Shown piece by piece: positions 1 through 8,314 of a stretch of 64,000 bases of DNA. This DNA comes from an uncultured Sphingomonadaceae bacterium (lineage in GTDB: Bacteria; Pseudomonadota; Alphaproteobacteria; Sphingomonadales; Sphingomonadaceae), in NCBI GenBank assembly GCA_947493955.1, contig CANLSQ010000002.1, positions 310,001 through 374,000 on the forward strand, given 5' to 3'. The notes under the pieces were generated by a model. That model did no database searches. It was not told the DNA's origin and saw only the letters and a program-made list of their open reading frames with translations. Positions within the stretch are counted from its first letter, which is position 1. Each line of letters opens with the position of its first letter. Made by a program: the position numbers and the translations under genes.

Positions 1-438
1 GTTTGCCACATATTCCAGGAAGGTCCAGCTCATGCCGCGGTGCTTGTAATCGGCGTGGACGACAATCGCGACCTCGGCGACCGACTTGTCCTCATTCGCG
101 CCAATCATGGCGCTGGCGATGATGGTCTTGTCGTCAATGTCGAAAGCGAGAAAATCTTCCTTATGGTCATGATCGACGTCGACCAGATAAGAGAGCATTT
201 CATCGCCCACTTCGGGAATCGGAGACAGGAACCGAAAACGTAAGTCATCTCTGGTCACGTGCCTGAAAAATTCCGCCAGAGCTTCCTTGTCGGCAGAAGC
301 AACAGGGCGGACATGAAATTCAAACCCGCTGTGCGTGGTGAGCGGGATTGACTTGCTGACGATCAGGTCATGACTTGAATCGGTTTCCGGTTTCTTGGGC
401 TTTATCGAAAGGGTCGGTTTGGCTTTTTGATCGGACAT
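1..438 (-). CDS. GNAT-family N-acetyltransferase, 3' end outside window
   Basis: The minus-strand frame opens at an ATG (complement of 436-438) after a good ribosome site (AAGGAG, 4-5 nt spacer) and stays open to base 1, giving the first 146 residues. After about 35 polar residues come a beta-strand (FEFHVRPVASADKEAL), a LRFRFLSPIPEVGDEML segment and VAEVAIVVHADYKHRGMSW. The last fits GNAT motif A, where a beta-strand is followed by an R-G acetyl-CoA pyrophosphate loop. GNAT enzymes move acetyl groups from acetyl-CoA to amines. The acceptor here is unknown. The long polar N-terminus is reminiscent of GNAT domains in acetyl-CoA synthetase-linked acetyltransferases, but too little is visible to say more. 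Confidence 0.8.
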   Translation of the reverse strand, partial: MSDQKAKPTLSIKPKKPETDSSHDLIVSKSIPLTTHSGFEFHVRPVASADKEALAEFFRHVTRDDLRFRFLSPIPEVGDEMLSYLVDVDHDHKEDFLAFDIDDKTIIASAMIGANEDKSVAEVAIVVHADYKHRGMSWTFLEYVAN

Positions 439-565
439 CGGGGGCTCCTTGCAGCTAGCTTTGTGTAGCTGAATTTACGGGGGAAGATGAGGTCCGCGCT
501 ATGTCAAACGGGACCATCGCTTTCTATCCGTAATGCCCCTTATGGTGCCCCTCCAAAGATGGCGA

Positions 566-1261
566 TCAGGCCGCCGCGACCTGCGCCCAAACCGGTAGGT
601 GGTCTGATGCCTTTCGGGCTGAAGCGCTGTCATGCACACCGCCTGCCATGGCCTTTAGCTGATCGCAATGCATGATCCGGTCGAGCCGGGCAATCGGGCC
701 GCGCGAGTGGAAGCTGCGACCGCAATCAACGAAATTATAGCTGCGTCCAAAATCATGCAGACAGCCTCCAGAGGCGCTCCATTCGTTGAGATCACCCATT
801 AATATCGTAGGTCGCTCCGCCCTATATTGCCTGGCGAGCTTGATGATGGCGGCGGCCTGGCGGCGGCGCCATAGACCAGATAAATCAAGGTGCATCCCGA
901 ATATCGAAAGATCGAAACCCTTGATGGCAATGTGGGCCATCACCGCACCGCGTGGCTCCAGATAGGGGATATGCAGGATATCGTGGGCGATCACTTCTGC
1001 CGATTTATGCGCCAATATCGCATTGCCATGCCAGCCCATCGAGTCGATCTGGACATCCAGCGGAATGGCGCGATAGTCGCTATATTGTTCCAGCAGGAGC
1101 GGCGGTATTGCTGCTGCCCGTGCACCAAAACGGCGATCTGCTTCCTGCAGCGTAATGATATCCGCATCCAGTTCGTTCAGGACCTCAATCACCCGCCCGG
1201 GATTGCGCCGCCGGTCGGTGCCAATGGCCTTATGTATATTGTAACTGGCAACTGTCAGCAT
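566..1261 (-). CDS. endonuclease/exonuclease/phosphatase (EEP) family protein
   Basis: This 231-residue protein starts MLTVASYNIHKAIG, the first strand of the EEP fold with its Asn. It carries the metal-binding Glu in ITLQEADRR, a GMHLDLSG block, GDLNEW (catalytic Asp and Asn) and a C-terminal SDHLPVWAQV (Asp-His pair). All active-site blocks are present and in order, so it should be an active Mg-dependent phosphodiesterase or phosphatase. There is no signal peptide or membrane segment, so it is probably cytoplasmic. Small stand-alone EEP proteins like this often sit near phospholipid genes, but none is adjacent. It is transcribed like its neighbours at 1-438 and 1388-2158, with about 125 bp gaps. 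The substrate is unknown. Confidence 0.85.
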   Translation of the reverse strand: MLTVASYNIHKAIGTDRRRNPGRVIEVLNELDADIITLQEADRRFGARAAAIPPLLLEQYSDYRAIPLDVQIDSMGWHGNAILAHKSAEVIAHDILHIPYLEPRGAVMAHIAIKGFDLSIFGMHLDLSGLWRRRQAAAIIKLARQYRAERPTILMGDLNEWSASGGCLHDFGRSYNFVDCGRSFHSRGPIARLDRIMHCDQLKAMAGGVHDSASARKASDHLPVWAQVAAA

Positions 1262-1387
1262 CGAAAGAATCTGCTATTATCCCGCGTCGATTCAACTACG
1301 CCCGGCTTTCATTTGCAGGGGCTTTCATCAAATTAGAGATAAGCCCTGATCATGCAAATATAATCTGACTCATAAAGCCCTCATGGC

Positions 1388-2158
1388 TCAGGCCTCTGGG
1401 GTCATCAACCCGAACAGGGCGCCGGTCGGGTCCAGCAATAATGCGCGCCTGCCGACACCTTTCGTCACCGCTGGACCGCGTAACTGTTTGGCACCCAGAT
1501 ATGTGGCTCTTTCGGTCGATATATTGATATCCGCCACATGGATGTAAGGAACCCATTGCACAGCAACGTCCAGTTTTGCGGGTATGACCAAAGCTCCCGT
1601 TACCGGGTTGCCATCTGTTTCTACAAAGCTGGTATAAAGACTCTTGCCTCCGGCATCCGTCTGCCTGGCGGCCCAGGTAAACAGGCTGCCGTAAAATGCC
1701 CGTGCGCTGTAGTCATCGGTCGTCAGCAGTTCATCCCAAATGAAGACGCCCTGCGGTGGTGGATAGTCATGACTCGCGACGAACGGACAGATCAGTCCGC
1801 CTTGCGGGTCGCGCACGACCGCGCTTCTTCCGACACCAGGAATATCAAATGGTTCCCTTTCAATTGCGCCATCGAGTTTTCTGGATCGCCTGGTGGTTTC
1901 ATCGACATCATCAACCGCTACATATGTCAGCCAGCAAGATCGCTGATCCGGTTCGATCTCTATCAGTCCGCCATGGGCTGCTCCATTGAACAGAATAAGC
2001 GGATAATCCGCCTCGCCGGACTTCCAGACAAATTCGGCGGCATGTTCAATTTCATAGGTCCAACCCAGTAATTTGGCGTAAAAGTCGCAGGCTTTGCCGA
2101 CATCGGTCGTCAGAAGGTCATGCCAGACAACATGGCCGGTTGCGGCTGGTCGGGACAT
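1388..2158 (-). CDS. two-domain VOC (glyoxalase/bleomycin-resistance fold) protein
   Basis: The 256-residue protein has two consecutive VOC modules. The first begins at about residue 7 (HVVWHDLLTTDVGKACDFY, then LLGWTYE). The second begins at about residue 135 (GVFIWDELLTTDDYSARAF) and ends near LLDPTGALFGLM. This is the typical length of duplicated VOC proteins of actinobacteria and alphaproteobacteria. VOC domains bind a divalent metal or a small ligand and can act as dioxygenases, isomerases, epimerases or drug-binding proteins. The conserved His and Glu metal ligands are only partly recognisable, so I do not assign a reaction. Cytoplasmic, no partner gene in the locus. Confidence 0.85.
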   Translation of the reverse strand: MSRPAATGHVVWHDLLTTDVGKACDFYAKLLGWTYEIEHAAEFVWKSGEADYPLILFNGAAHGGLIEIEPDQRSCWLTYVAVDDVDETTRRSRKLDGAIEREPFDIPGVGRSAVVRDPQGGLICPFVASHDYPPPQGVFIWDELLTTDDYSARAFYGSLFTWAARQTDAGGKSLYTSFVETDGNPVTGALVIPAKLDVAVQWVPYIHVADINISTERATYLGAKQLRGPAVTKGVGRRALLLDPTGALFGLMTPEA

Positions 2159-2382
2159 TGCTGTTTCCCCTTTTGATTAAACATATGCGGTCGGTCACGG
2201 CTGGCCTGGCCAATACACCTTCATGGATTGGAAGCTATTGACTCAGATCAATCCAATGGCAGAATGGCGGTGCTAGAGACTGCTCTGGCACCAACGTAAA
2301 CGTCTTGAAAACAAGGGGAACGACCCAGAAAGCCTGTTCCCGCTCCAGCCCCCCGTTTACGACAACCGCAGAGGCCTGACCC

Positions 2383-4110
2383 GTGCATCCTGAAATACCC
2401 TATCTTCGGGAAACCATCATCTTCCTGGTCGCCGCCGGACTGGTTGTCCCTCTGGTGCGCAAGGCAGGCATCAGCGCGGTTCTTGGTTTCCTGTTTGTCG
2501 GTCTGGTAATCGGGCCGTTCGGGGTCGGGCGACTGGTCGGCGAAACACCGGTGCTGGAATTGATGGTCATCGCCGATGTCGAAGGCGTCCGCCGCTTTGC
2601 CGAACTCGGTGTTATATTCCTGCTTTTTACCATCGGCCTTGAACTTTCGGTCGCACAACTATGGGGGATGCGCCGGCTTGTCTTCGGCTTCGGCACCGCG
2701 CAAGTGACGGTCAGCGCGATTGTCATTGGCGGCATCGCCTATGCTTTTGGCAATACGCTGGTTGCCGCCACAATATTCGGCCTGTGTCTCGCGCTTTCGT
2801 CCACGGCGCTGGTGATGCAATTGCTAACCGAGACACGGCGCCTGAGCGCCCCCGCCGGCCGAGCCAGTTTCGGTGTGCTGCTGCTGCAGGATCTCGCGGT
2901 GGTTCCCATCCTGTTTTTCGTCGGCATAGCCGGCGCGACAGTCGAGGGATCACTGGCATTTGCAGCGCTGAAGGCAATAGGCGAAGCGGTGCTGGTAATA
3001 GCTTTGATCTTCCTGATCGGCCGCATCGCCGTGCGCCCGTTTTTGCGCTTTGTCGGCGGCACTGGCAGCCGCGAAGTGTTCATGGCGGCTGTCATCCTGC
3101 TGGTCCTGATCACCGCCGCATTGACCGCGCTGGCCGGGCTCTCGATGGCGCTGGGCGCGTTTCTGGCCGGGCTGCTGTTCGCCGGAACCGAATACAGGCA
3201 CCAGATCGCAAGTGATATCGAACCGTTTAAAGGCTTGCTGCTGGGTTTGTTCTTCATTTCAGTCGGAATGAGCCTCGACATCATGGCGGTATGGGCGGAT
3301 ATCCAGTGGGTGCTGTTGTCTGCATTCGGGCTGCTTGCGATCAAGGGAACGATCCTTTTCGCGCTCGCCCGCGCCTATCGTTTGCCCAAGGATGTCGCCG
3401 CCGAAACCGCGATCCTGATGAGTCAGGGGGGTGAATTTGCCTTTGTCGTGATCGCGGCTGCCCTGTCCTTTTCCGTGCTTGATCCCGCCAACGCGCAGTT
3501 CATGTTGCTTGTTGTCATTGTCACGATGTTCCTGACACCGCTGCTGGCGATCGCCGGACGACGGGTTGGCGAAATGCTGCGCCAGCGCGAAGCGAAAAAC
3601 GGCGACATGACGGCCAGCATCGACGATGAACATCCGGTAATTATCGGCGGATTTGGACGGGTCGGCCGCTTACTGGCGCAGCTTCTGGAAGAACAGCGGG
3701 TTCCCTATGTTGCCATCGACAGCGATCCTGATCTTGTTGCAACCGAGCGTGCCAAGGGTGCTGCAGTCTATTTTGGCGATGCCAGCCAGCCGGACCTGTT
3801 GAAACATCTCGGCATCGAACGGGCAGCCGCCTTTGCCACCACCATGGATGCACCGGAATCGGCAGAGCACGTGATCAAGGCCGTCCATCAGGACTGGCCG
3901 CACATCCCCATCATCGCGCGCGCCTGCGATGTCAGCCATGCCGAGGACCTGCGCGCCAGCGGTGCGCGAAGCGCGGTACCCGAAACGGTCGAGGCCAGTC
4001 TGGAACTGTGCGAGCAACTGCTCACCAACATCGGTTTTCCCCAGGAAGCCGCGCGCGCCATCGTGGATGATCAGCGCACATGGCAAACGGACAAGGTGCA
4101 GGAGGAATAG
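2383..4110 (+). CDS. Kef-type monovalent cation:proton antiporter with RCK/TrkA-N domain (CPA2)
   Basis: This 575-residue inner-membrane protein has about 12 hydrophobic segments in residues 10-390 (GISAVLGFLFVGLVIGPFG near the start, LLGLFFISVGMSLD in the middle), typical of the CPA2 exchanger fold. A cytoplasmic RCK domain follows, with the Rossmann signature VIIGGFGRVGR at about 415 and an acidic strand end (AIDSDPD). KefB and KefC proteins exchange K+ or Na+ for H+ and are gated by nucleotide or glutathione adducts. No KefF/KefG ancillary gene is adjacent. The start is GTG at 2383, since no ATG precedes the conserved PYLRETIIF segment. The universal stress gene follows 110 bp downstream on the same strand. 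Which ion it carries cannot be told. Confidence 0.9.
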   Translation: MHPEIPYLRETIIFLVAAGLVVPLVRKAGISAVLGFLFVGLVIGPFGVGRLVGETPVLELMVIADVEGVRRFAELGVIFLLFTIGLELSVAQLWGMRRLVFGFGTAQVTVSAIVIGGIAYAFGNTLVAATIFGLCLALSSTALVMQLLTETRRLSAPAGRASFGVLLLQDLAVVPILFFVGIAGATVEGSLAFAALKAIGEAVLVIALIFLIGRIAVRPFLRFVGGTGSREVFMAAVILLVLITAALTALAGLSMALGAFLAGLLFAGTEYRHQIASDIEPFKGLLLGLFFISVGMSLDIMAVWADIQWVLLSAFGLLAIKGTILFALARAYRLPKDVAAETAILMSQGGEFAFVVIAAALSFSVLDPANAQFMLLVVIVTMFLTPLLAIAGRRVGEMLRQREAKNGDMTASIDDEHPVIIGGFGRVGRLLAQLLEEQRVPYVAIDSDPDLVATERAKGAAVYFGDASQPDLLKHLGIERAAAFATTMDAPESAEHVIKAVHQDWPHIPIIARACDVSHAEDLRASGARSAVPETVEASLELCEQLLTNIGFPQEAARAIVDDQRTWQTDKVQEE

Positions 4111-4220
4111 ACGGGTCCTATTGAACGAGAGGTCATCAATCGATTTAACGGAATAGCAAACAGCGTGATAACCGCATTTACAACCGATAATATTCAAAAA
4201 AATGCAAAGGCACATCCCCC

Positions 4221-5054
4221 ATGTCCACAACATCCGATCAGACTATTTTTCTTACAACTGACCTGACCGCACGCGGTGACCGGCCGATGGACCGCGCCAT
4301 CCAGTTGGCAAAGACACGCGGTGCCAAGCTGGTGGTTTTCCATGTATTGGAAAAAGGACGCCATGATAGCGAAGCCGTTCAGGCGGCTTCTGCCGAGATC
4401 GAAATGGATCTCGCCAGCTATGACATGGAAGCGGAGATTATAGTCGAGCGCGGTGATGTGGTCAGCCAGATTATCGAACATGCCGAAGCAACCAAGGCGG
4501 CGATGATTGTCGCCGGCGTCGCGCGGATTGGCCGCCTTGGTGACCTGGTCATGGGCACACAGCTTGAACGTATTATCCATCACAGCCCACTGCCGGTGCT
4601 GATCGCCAAAAATCGTGCAACCACCCAATATGAGCGCCTTGTTGCGGCCAGCGATTTCTCATCCCCTTCGGCTTATGCGATTGAACAGGGCTGCACCCTG
4701 TTTCCTGAACAGCAGGCACATATCATCAACGCCTTTCATGTCCCTTTCGAAGGCTTTCTCCACTCCGACAAGGTGACGGAGGAATTCCGTACAGAACAGC
4801 ATTTGCAGATTGCAAAATTCATGGAGGGTCTGAAAATCCCTGCCGGAACGCGCAAAGACCTGACCTATAGCGTGGAATATGGCGACACTTGCAGCGTCGT
4901 CCAGCAGGCCATCAAAAATCGCCATACCGATCTTGCGGTAATCGGCACGCATGGGACAAGCGGCTTTCGTGCCAATATGATGGGCAGCATGGCGCGCGCG
5001 CTGATCACCTATCTGCCCTGCGACATATTGGCGGTGCGCCAGCCTGCCAAGTAA
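4221..5054 (+). CDS. universal stress protein, tandem UspA domains
   Basis: The 277-residue protein contains two UspA folds, at about 1-135 and 140-277. Each ends in the ATP-binding pattern G-2X-G-9X-G(S/T): RIGRLGDLVMGTQLERII in the first, degenerate, and THGTSGFRANMMGSMAR in the second, canonical. Tandem USPs of about 270-290 residues are common in proteobacteria and act in resistance to respiratory, oxidative or starvation stress. The second site probably binds ATP and the first probably does not. It lies just downstream of the ion antiporter, and USPs often partner with ion transporters, so a functional link is plausible but not shown. Confidence 0.88.
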   Translation: MSTTSDQTIFLTTDLTARGDRPMDRAIQLAKTRGAKLVVFHVLEKGRHDSEAVQAASAEIEMDLASYDMEAEIIVERGDVVSQIIEHAEATKAAMIVAGVARIGRLGDLVMGTQLERIIHHSPLPVLIAKNRATTQYERLVAASDFSSPSAYAIEQGCTLFPEQQAHIINAFHVPFEGFLHSDKVTEEFRTEQHLQIAKFMEGLKIPAGTRKDLTYSVEYGDTCSVVQQAIKNRHTDLAVIGTHGTSGFRANMMGSMARALITYLPCDILAVRQPAK

Positions 5055-5092
5055 CGACCTCTGCATCCATCAGGTTTATGCCAACTCATCGC

Positions 5093-5134
5093 TTGCCAAC
5101 ATGATTGTCTTGCTGTATTAGTCAAACAATACAC
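5093..5134 (+). promoter_or_regulatory. candidate promoter with YtrA-like inverted repeat upstream of DUF2807 gene
   Basis: The inverted repeat CTGTATT (5113-5119), 8 bp spacer, AATACAC (5128-5134) lies 13 bp before the DUF2807 lipoprotein start. A candidate promoter, TTGCCA (5093-5098), 17 bp, TATTAG (5116-5121), would place the repeat over the -10 box and the start site, a typical repressor position. Nearly the same element with identical geometry occurs at 35261-35282. The CTG-N16-CAC symmetry resembles operators of YtrA-type GntR repressors. No GntR gene is in this window. Confidence 0.55.
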
Positions 5135-5147
5135 ACTGGAGGCCCTC

Positions 5148-5888
5148 ATGAAAAAAATGTTACTTGTTATTCCGTTCCTAGCTCTTTCAGCCTGCGAAGG
5201 CTCTATCGCCAGCGCGGTTGGCAACGCGGGAAAAAGCAGTTTCTCTGACGGCACGCAAATTGGGACTTCCGATACGAATCCTGGCGAATTTGAAGGTGTG
5301 ACTCTTGCAGGACCAGATAATGTCATCTTCACCACCGGCGCGGACTTCTCGATCCGGGCAGAGGGCGATGCTGATACGCTGGAACAACTGCGCTACAAGG
5401 TCACTGGCGGGCAGCTGAAAATCGGCCGCGAAAAAAATAGCAGCATGTGGAGCGGCAACTATAGGGGCGCAACAGTCTATGTCAGTGCGCCGTCCCTGAA
5501 AAGCGCCAAGCTGGCCGGTTCTGGCGACATGCAGGTAGACAATATGAATGGTGAAAGCGCGAAAATCAGTGTCGCCGGGTCCGGCAACATCGATATTGCT
5601 GAAATAGAAACGGCATCGCTCACCACCAAAGTCGCAGGTTCTGGGGATGTGTCTATTGCTGGCACAGCCGACGAGGTCACCATATCCGTAGCAGGCTCCG
5701 GCGACATCAGCGGCAAGAAGCTTAAAGCCGAAAACGCGACGATAAAGGTCGCCGGCAGCGGTGATGTTGCCCTCTCTTCTGACGGCACGGTCAATGCCAC
5801 AGTCGTCGGATCAGGCGACATCCGTATCCATGGCGACGCCACCTGTAAAACCAAGTCTAGAGGGTCCGGCGACATAACCTGCGGGTAA
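5148..5888 (+). CDS. DUF2807 (head GIN domain) lipoprotein
   Basis: The 246-residue protein begins MKKMLLVIPFLALSAC, a lipoprotein signal with lipobox LSAC (Cys16), so it should be anchored to a membrane facing the periplasm or surface. The body matches the DUF2807 (putative auto-transporter adhesin, head GIN domain) pattern: repeated short strands with seven GSGD/GSGN turns (LAGSGDMQVD, VAGSGNIDIA, VAGSGDVSIA and so on), expected to form a right-handed beta-helix. The function of this family is not known, although an adhesin role has been suggested from its domain name. A strong GGAGG site precedes the ATG. A second DUF2807 protein is encoded at 6870-7607. Confidence 0.88.
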   Translation: MKKMLLVIPFLALSACEGSIASAVGNAGKSSFSDGTQIGTSDTNPGEFEGVTLAGPDNVIFTTGADFSIRAEGDADTLEQLRYKVTGGQLKIGREKNSSMWSGNYRGATVYVSAPSLKSAKLAGSGDMQVDNMNGESAKISVAGSGNIDIAEIETASLTTKVAGSGDVSIAGTADEVTISVAGSGDISGKKLKAENATIKVAGSGDVALSSDGTVNATVVGSGDIRIHGDATCKTKSRGSGDITCG

Positions 5889-6056
5889 CTGCCTAAGCTG
5901 ATTTCCCTTTCCTACCTGATTGACCTTCTGCTAACCTGGATCGCGCAGGCTTTGGGGAGGGTCATCATGACAAGAAAAGACCATCAAATCAGATATGGTG
6001 CGGTTTTCGAACCGGCGCCACAGCTGCCCGCTTTTCGCAGATACAGAGGGCGTGAA

Positions 6057-6166
6057 TTGTGTGAACTTCGGGTTGTTCGCAACCTGCAAAAAAGCTGTGT
6101 GAAATGTGTGAACTTTGCACGCCAGGCTGCACGACAAAAAGGGGCTGTGATTTGTGTGAACTTTGG
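6057..6166. repeat. three direct repeats of TGTGTGAACTTYG at 47-48 bp spacing
   Basis: In the 361-bp gap between the DUF2807 gene and the methyltransferase gene, the sequence TGTGTGAACTT occurs starting at 6058, 6105 and 6153, spaced 47 and 48 bp, with a partial copy (GTGTGAAA) at 6098. Flanks are less conserved. No protein-coding gene is convincing here: an open frame from 5952 has no similarity I recognise, and the repeats make it low-complexity. I have a general impression that AAGTTCACACA strings are common in sphingomonad intergenic DNA. A cluster of binding sites or a small dispersed repeat are both possible. Confidence 0.6.
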
Positions 6167-6249
6167 TCTGGAGCGGCAGCATGTCAGGGATCAGACCGGG
6201 ATGATCAGGGACAGGCTTTCCGGTTTTTTGGTTCAGGGGGAGCGCAGCC

Positions 6250-6873
6250 ATGCCTAATTTCTGGGAAAAACATGCCGTTCCGAGGCTGATAAAATTTGCC
6301 TGTTCACAACCCGCGGTGATGAAAGATCGCAGCGAAATTGTTCCCAAGGCACAGGGCGAAGTCCTCGAACTGGGCTGCGGCGGTGGTATCAACCTGCAAT
6401 TTTATGATCGATCCAAGGTCGACAAACTGACCGGGCTCGATCCCTCCGCCGAACTGCTCGACTATACGCGCAGGGAAGCCAAGGAGCGCGGTTTCGAAAT
6501 GGACATATTGGACGGTGTCGGGGAGGCGATGCCCTTTGCCGATGACAGTTTCGATACGGTGCTTACCACTTTTACACTTTGTTCAGTACAGGATGGTAAA
6601 CAAGTCCTGAAAGAAATGCGGCGGGTCCTGAAACCGGGCGGCAAAATCCTGTTCCTCGAGCATGGGCGCGCACCCGACAAAGGTCCGGAAAAATGGCAGC
6701 AGCGGATTGAGCCGGTATGGAAACATATCGCTGGTGGTTGCCACTTACACCGCCCGGTCTCGAAATTATTCGCGGCAGAAGGTTTCGCATTGAATGAAGA
6801 TGGCGGGCATTATGCCCCGAAAACGCCCAGATGGTTGGGCTGGATGGAATTTGGAGAAGCGCGGCCGCTATGA
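6250..6873 (+). CDS. class I SAM-dependent methyltransferase
   Basis: The 207-residue protein has the class I Rossmann methyltransferase motifs in order: motif I VLELGCGGGIN at about 38-48, an acidic strand end LTGLDPS, motif II-like MPFADDSFDTVLTTFTLC, and VLKPGGKILFLEHG (post-motif II/III) at about 125-140. The pattern is that of the Methyltransf_11 family (UbiE/COQ5-like small methyltransferases). The C-terminus is rich in His, Trp and Pro. The acceptor is unknown. It has a GGGGAG site upstream, and its stop codon overlaps the start of the next DUF2807 gene (ATGA), so the two are translationally coupled. Confidence 0.9.
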   Translation: MPNFWEKHAVPRLIKFACSQPAVMKDRSEIVPKAQGEVLELGCGGGINLQFYDRSKVDKLTGLDPSAELLDYTRREAKERGFEMDILDGVGEAMPFADDSFDTVLTTFTLCSVQDGKQVLKEMRRVLKPGGKILFLEHGRAPDKGPEKWQQRIEPVWKHIAGGCHLHRPVSKLFAAEGFALNEDGGHYAPKTPRWLGWMEFGEARPL

Positions 6874-7607
6874 ATAATCTTTCTGCGAGAAACCTTTCTT
6901 TGAAAAATCTCTTTATCATGCTGTCACTCGGCTTTGCCATGCTGGCAGCGCCTGCACACGCAGTGGAGCGCAAGTTTTCCATTTCAAGCTTTGAAGATGT
7001 CCGGATCATTGGCAGCGTCAATGTGTTTATCACGACCGACCGCGGCGTATCGGCTAGCGCCGAGGCAGCCAACCGGGAAATGCTGGATCGCGTATCCTTG
7101 CGCAAAAGCGGCAGTCAGCTGATCATATCGGTCACGCCAAAGCCTGGAGGTAATAACGGTTTTTCTGCGGATGAACCGGTGACGATCACCCTTAGCACCT
7201 ATGATATAAAGACAATCAACCATAGCGGGGCAGGCACGGTATCCCTCGACAGGTTGGGCGGGAGCCAGTCCAAAGTGCGTCTGAGCGGTTTTGGCGTGTT
7301 GACAATTAACGATGTCGATAGCGATATGCTGGACATCGCGATGAACGGCGGCGGTCAGATTGTTATAGCCGGCGAGGCGACAAAGGCGCGGATCAGCCTG
7401 TTGGGTTCCAGCATATTCGATGGCTCGCAACTAACCGTAGAGACACTGGATCTGACGCATCGCGGACCGTCGAGCAGCCATGTCTTCGTTGAGAAAGAAG
7501 TTAATATCTCGAACAGCGGCACCGGCAAGATTCGCATCGATGGAAGACCGAATTGCAGTGTGAGATCCGGTGGATCGGCAGACATTATCTGCAATCCCAA
7601 GCGATAA
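6870..7607 (+). CDS. DUF2807 (head GIN domain) secreted protein
   Basis: A 245-residue protein starting at ATG 6870, which overlaps the upstream methyltransferase stop by 4 nt. A start further upstream would add residues before the signal peptide. Residues 1-32 form a Sec signal (LKNLFIMLSLGFAMLAAPAHA, cut after AHA). The rest has the short-strand beta-helix pattern of DUF2807 (SISSFEDVRIIGSVNVFITT near the start, IDGRPNCSVRSGGSADIIC at the end). The two Cys near the C-terminus mirror those in the lipoprotein paralogue at 5148 (CKTKSRGSGDITCG), which suggests a shared disulfide. Function unknown, probably periplasmic or surface. Confidence 0.85.
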   Translation: MNNLSARNLSLKNLFIMLSLGFAMLAAPAHAVERKFSISSFEDVRIIGSVNVFITTDRGVSASAEAANREMLDRVSLRKSGSQLIISVTPKPGGNNGFSADEPVTITLSTYDIKTINHSGAGTVSLDRLGGSQSKVRLSGFGVLTINDVDSDMLDIAMNGGGQIVIAGEATKARISLLGSSIFDGSQLTVETLDLTHRGPSSSHVFVEKEVNISNSGTGKIRIDGRPNCSVRSGGSADIICNPKR

Positions 7608-7628
7608 AGCAGGTTATGTATCAGTAAT

Positions 7629-7838
7629 TTAGTGCAATGTTCCTATTGACTGATCGATAGATAAAAACACGCAAAGGCGTTCAACCTGCCGCCATTTGCA
7701 ATAATGTATATGATTGCCCAGAGCCCGACTCTGATCAGCGCGGTTGGCCGCCTCCAGGCCGGCTTCTTCACCAAAATTGGTGATCAGATGCTCAGCATCG
7801 GAAAAGTTGGTGGAGTCTATGAATACGGGTAGTTGCAA
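7629..7838 (-). CDS. small conserved sphingomonad hypothetical protein (TTG start)
   Basis: A 69-residue soluble protein with no Met after position 1. The only possible start is TTG, and it is backed by an exact AGGAG with a 6-nt spacer. The central SRALGNHIHYCKWRQVERL and the C-terminal DQSIGTLH resemble a family of tiny alphaproteobacterial proteins (pattern R.LGN..H.C.WRQVER) that I recall as frequent but unnamed. No domain function is known to me. It is convergent with the DUF2807 gene ending at 7607 and stands alone. Confidence 0.6.
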   Translation of the reverse strand: MQLPVFIDSTNFSDAEHLITNFGEEAGLEAANRADQSRALGNHIHYCKWRQVERLCVFLSIDQSIGTLH

Positions 7839-7941
7839 AACAGGCTCCTGTGCTAAAATCGCGCCGCTACGGCCGCGCTCGACAAGCCAGCTGTCTAGGG
7901 AACAGGAATGGAAATTCCGTCAAAAGCGATGGTGAACAAAA

Positions 7942-7959
7942 GCTTATCTTTTGATAAGC
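7942..7959. other. perfect hairpin GCTTATC-TTTT-GATAAGC
   Basis: Seven-base-pair perfect inverted repeat with a 4-nt loop in the 211-bp gap between the small minus-strand gene and the membrane-protein gene at 8050. It has no long T-run beyond the loop, so it is a weak terminator at best. It could equally be an operator for the plus-strand gene. Confidence 0.3.
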
Positions 7960-8049
7960 AGACTGGTCTGGCCAATCATCGCTGACCATGGCATGGCACG
8001 CTTGCAAGGCGCTGTGATCGTGAAGCGCTACCATTGTTAGGGGACCAAT

Positions 8050-8244
8050 ATGACGAACGGCGAGGAACCGGCAGAAAGGTCAAACAAGAGTGCTGGCGGC
8101 TTTTTTCTGGCGGCTGGCTGTATCATCGGCGTCATCGCGGGAGGATTGCTGGGCCAGCCTTCCATCGGGTTCCTCGGCGGACTAGCTGCCGGTGCCTTTG
8201 TAGCAACCGCCATCTGGTATTTCGATCGTCAGAATGACGGTTGA
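8050..8244 (+). CDS. small two-helix membrane protein
   Basis: A 64-residue protein: a polar N-terminus (MTNGEEPAERSNKS), two glycine-rich hydrophobic helices (GGFFLAAGCIIGVIAGGLLG and IGFLGGLAAGAFVATAIW) separated by GQPS, and a short basic tail. A GGGGA site lies just upstream of the ATG. It looks like a small inner-membrane protein of the type often annotated hypothetical in sphingomonads. I recognise no family function. Confidence 0.6.
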   Translation: MTNGEEPAERSNKSAGGFFLAAGCIIGVIAGGLLGQPSIGFLGGLAAGAFVATAIWYFDRQNDG

Positions 8245-8314
8245 AGCCGATTAGCCGGTAACAGAACCGAATAGCGCGCTTGTCATCAGACGCGGCGCTT
8301 CCTATTGTTGAGAC

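Noticed and set aside
5952-6257. 101-codon plus frame and 153-codon minus frame across the direct repeats
   Set aside because: Repeat-encoded low-complexity Cys/Val/His peptides; they overlap the methyltransferase start and have no domain.
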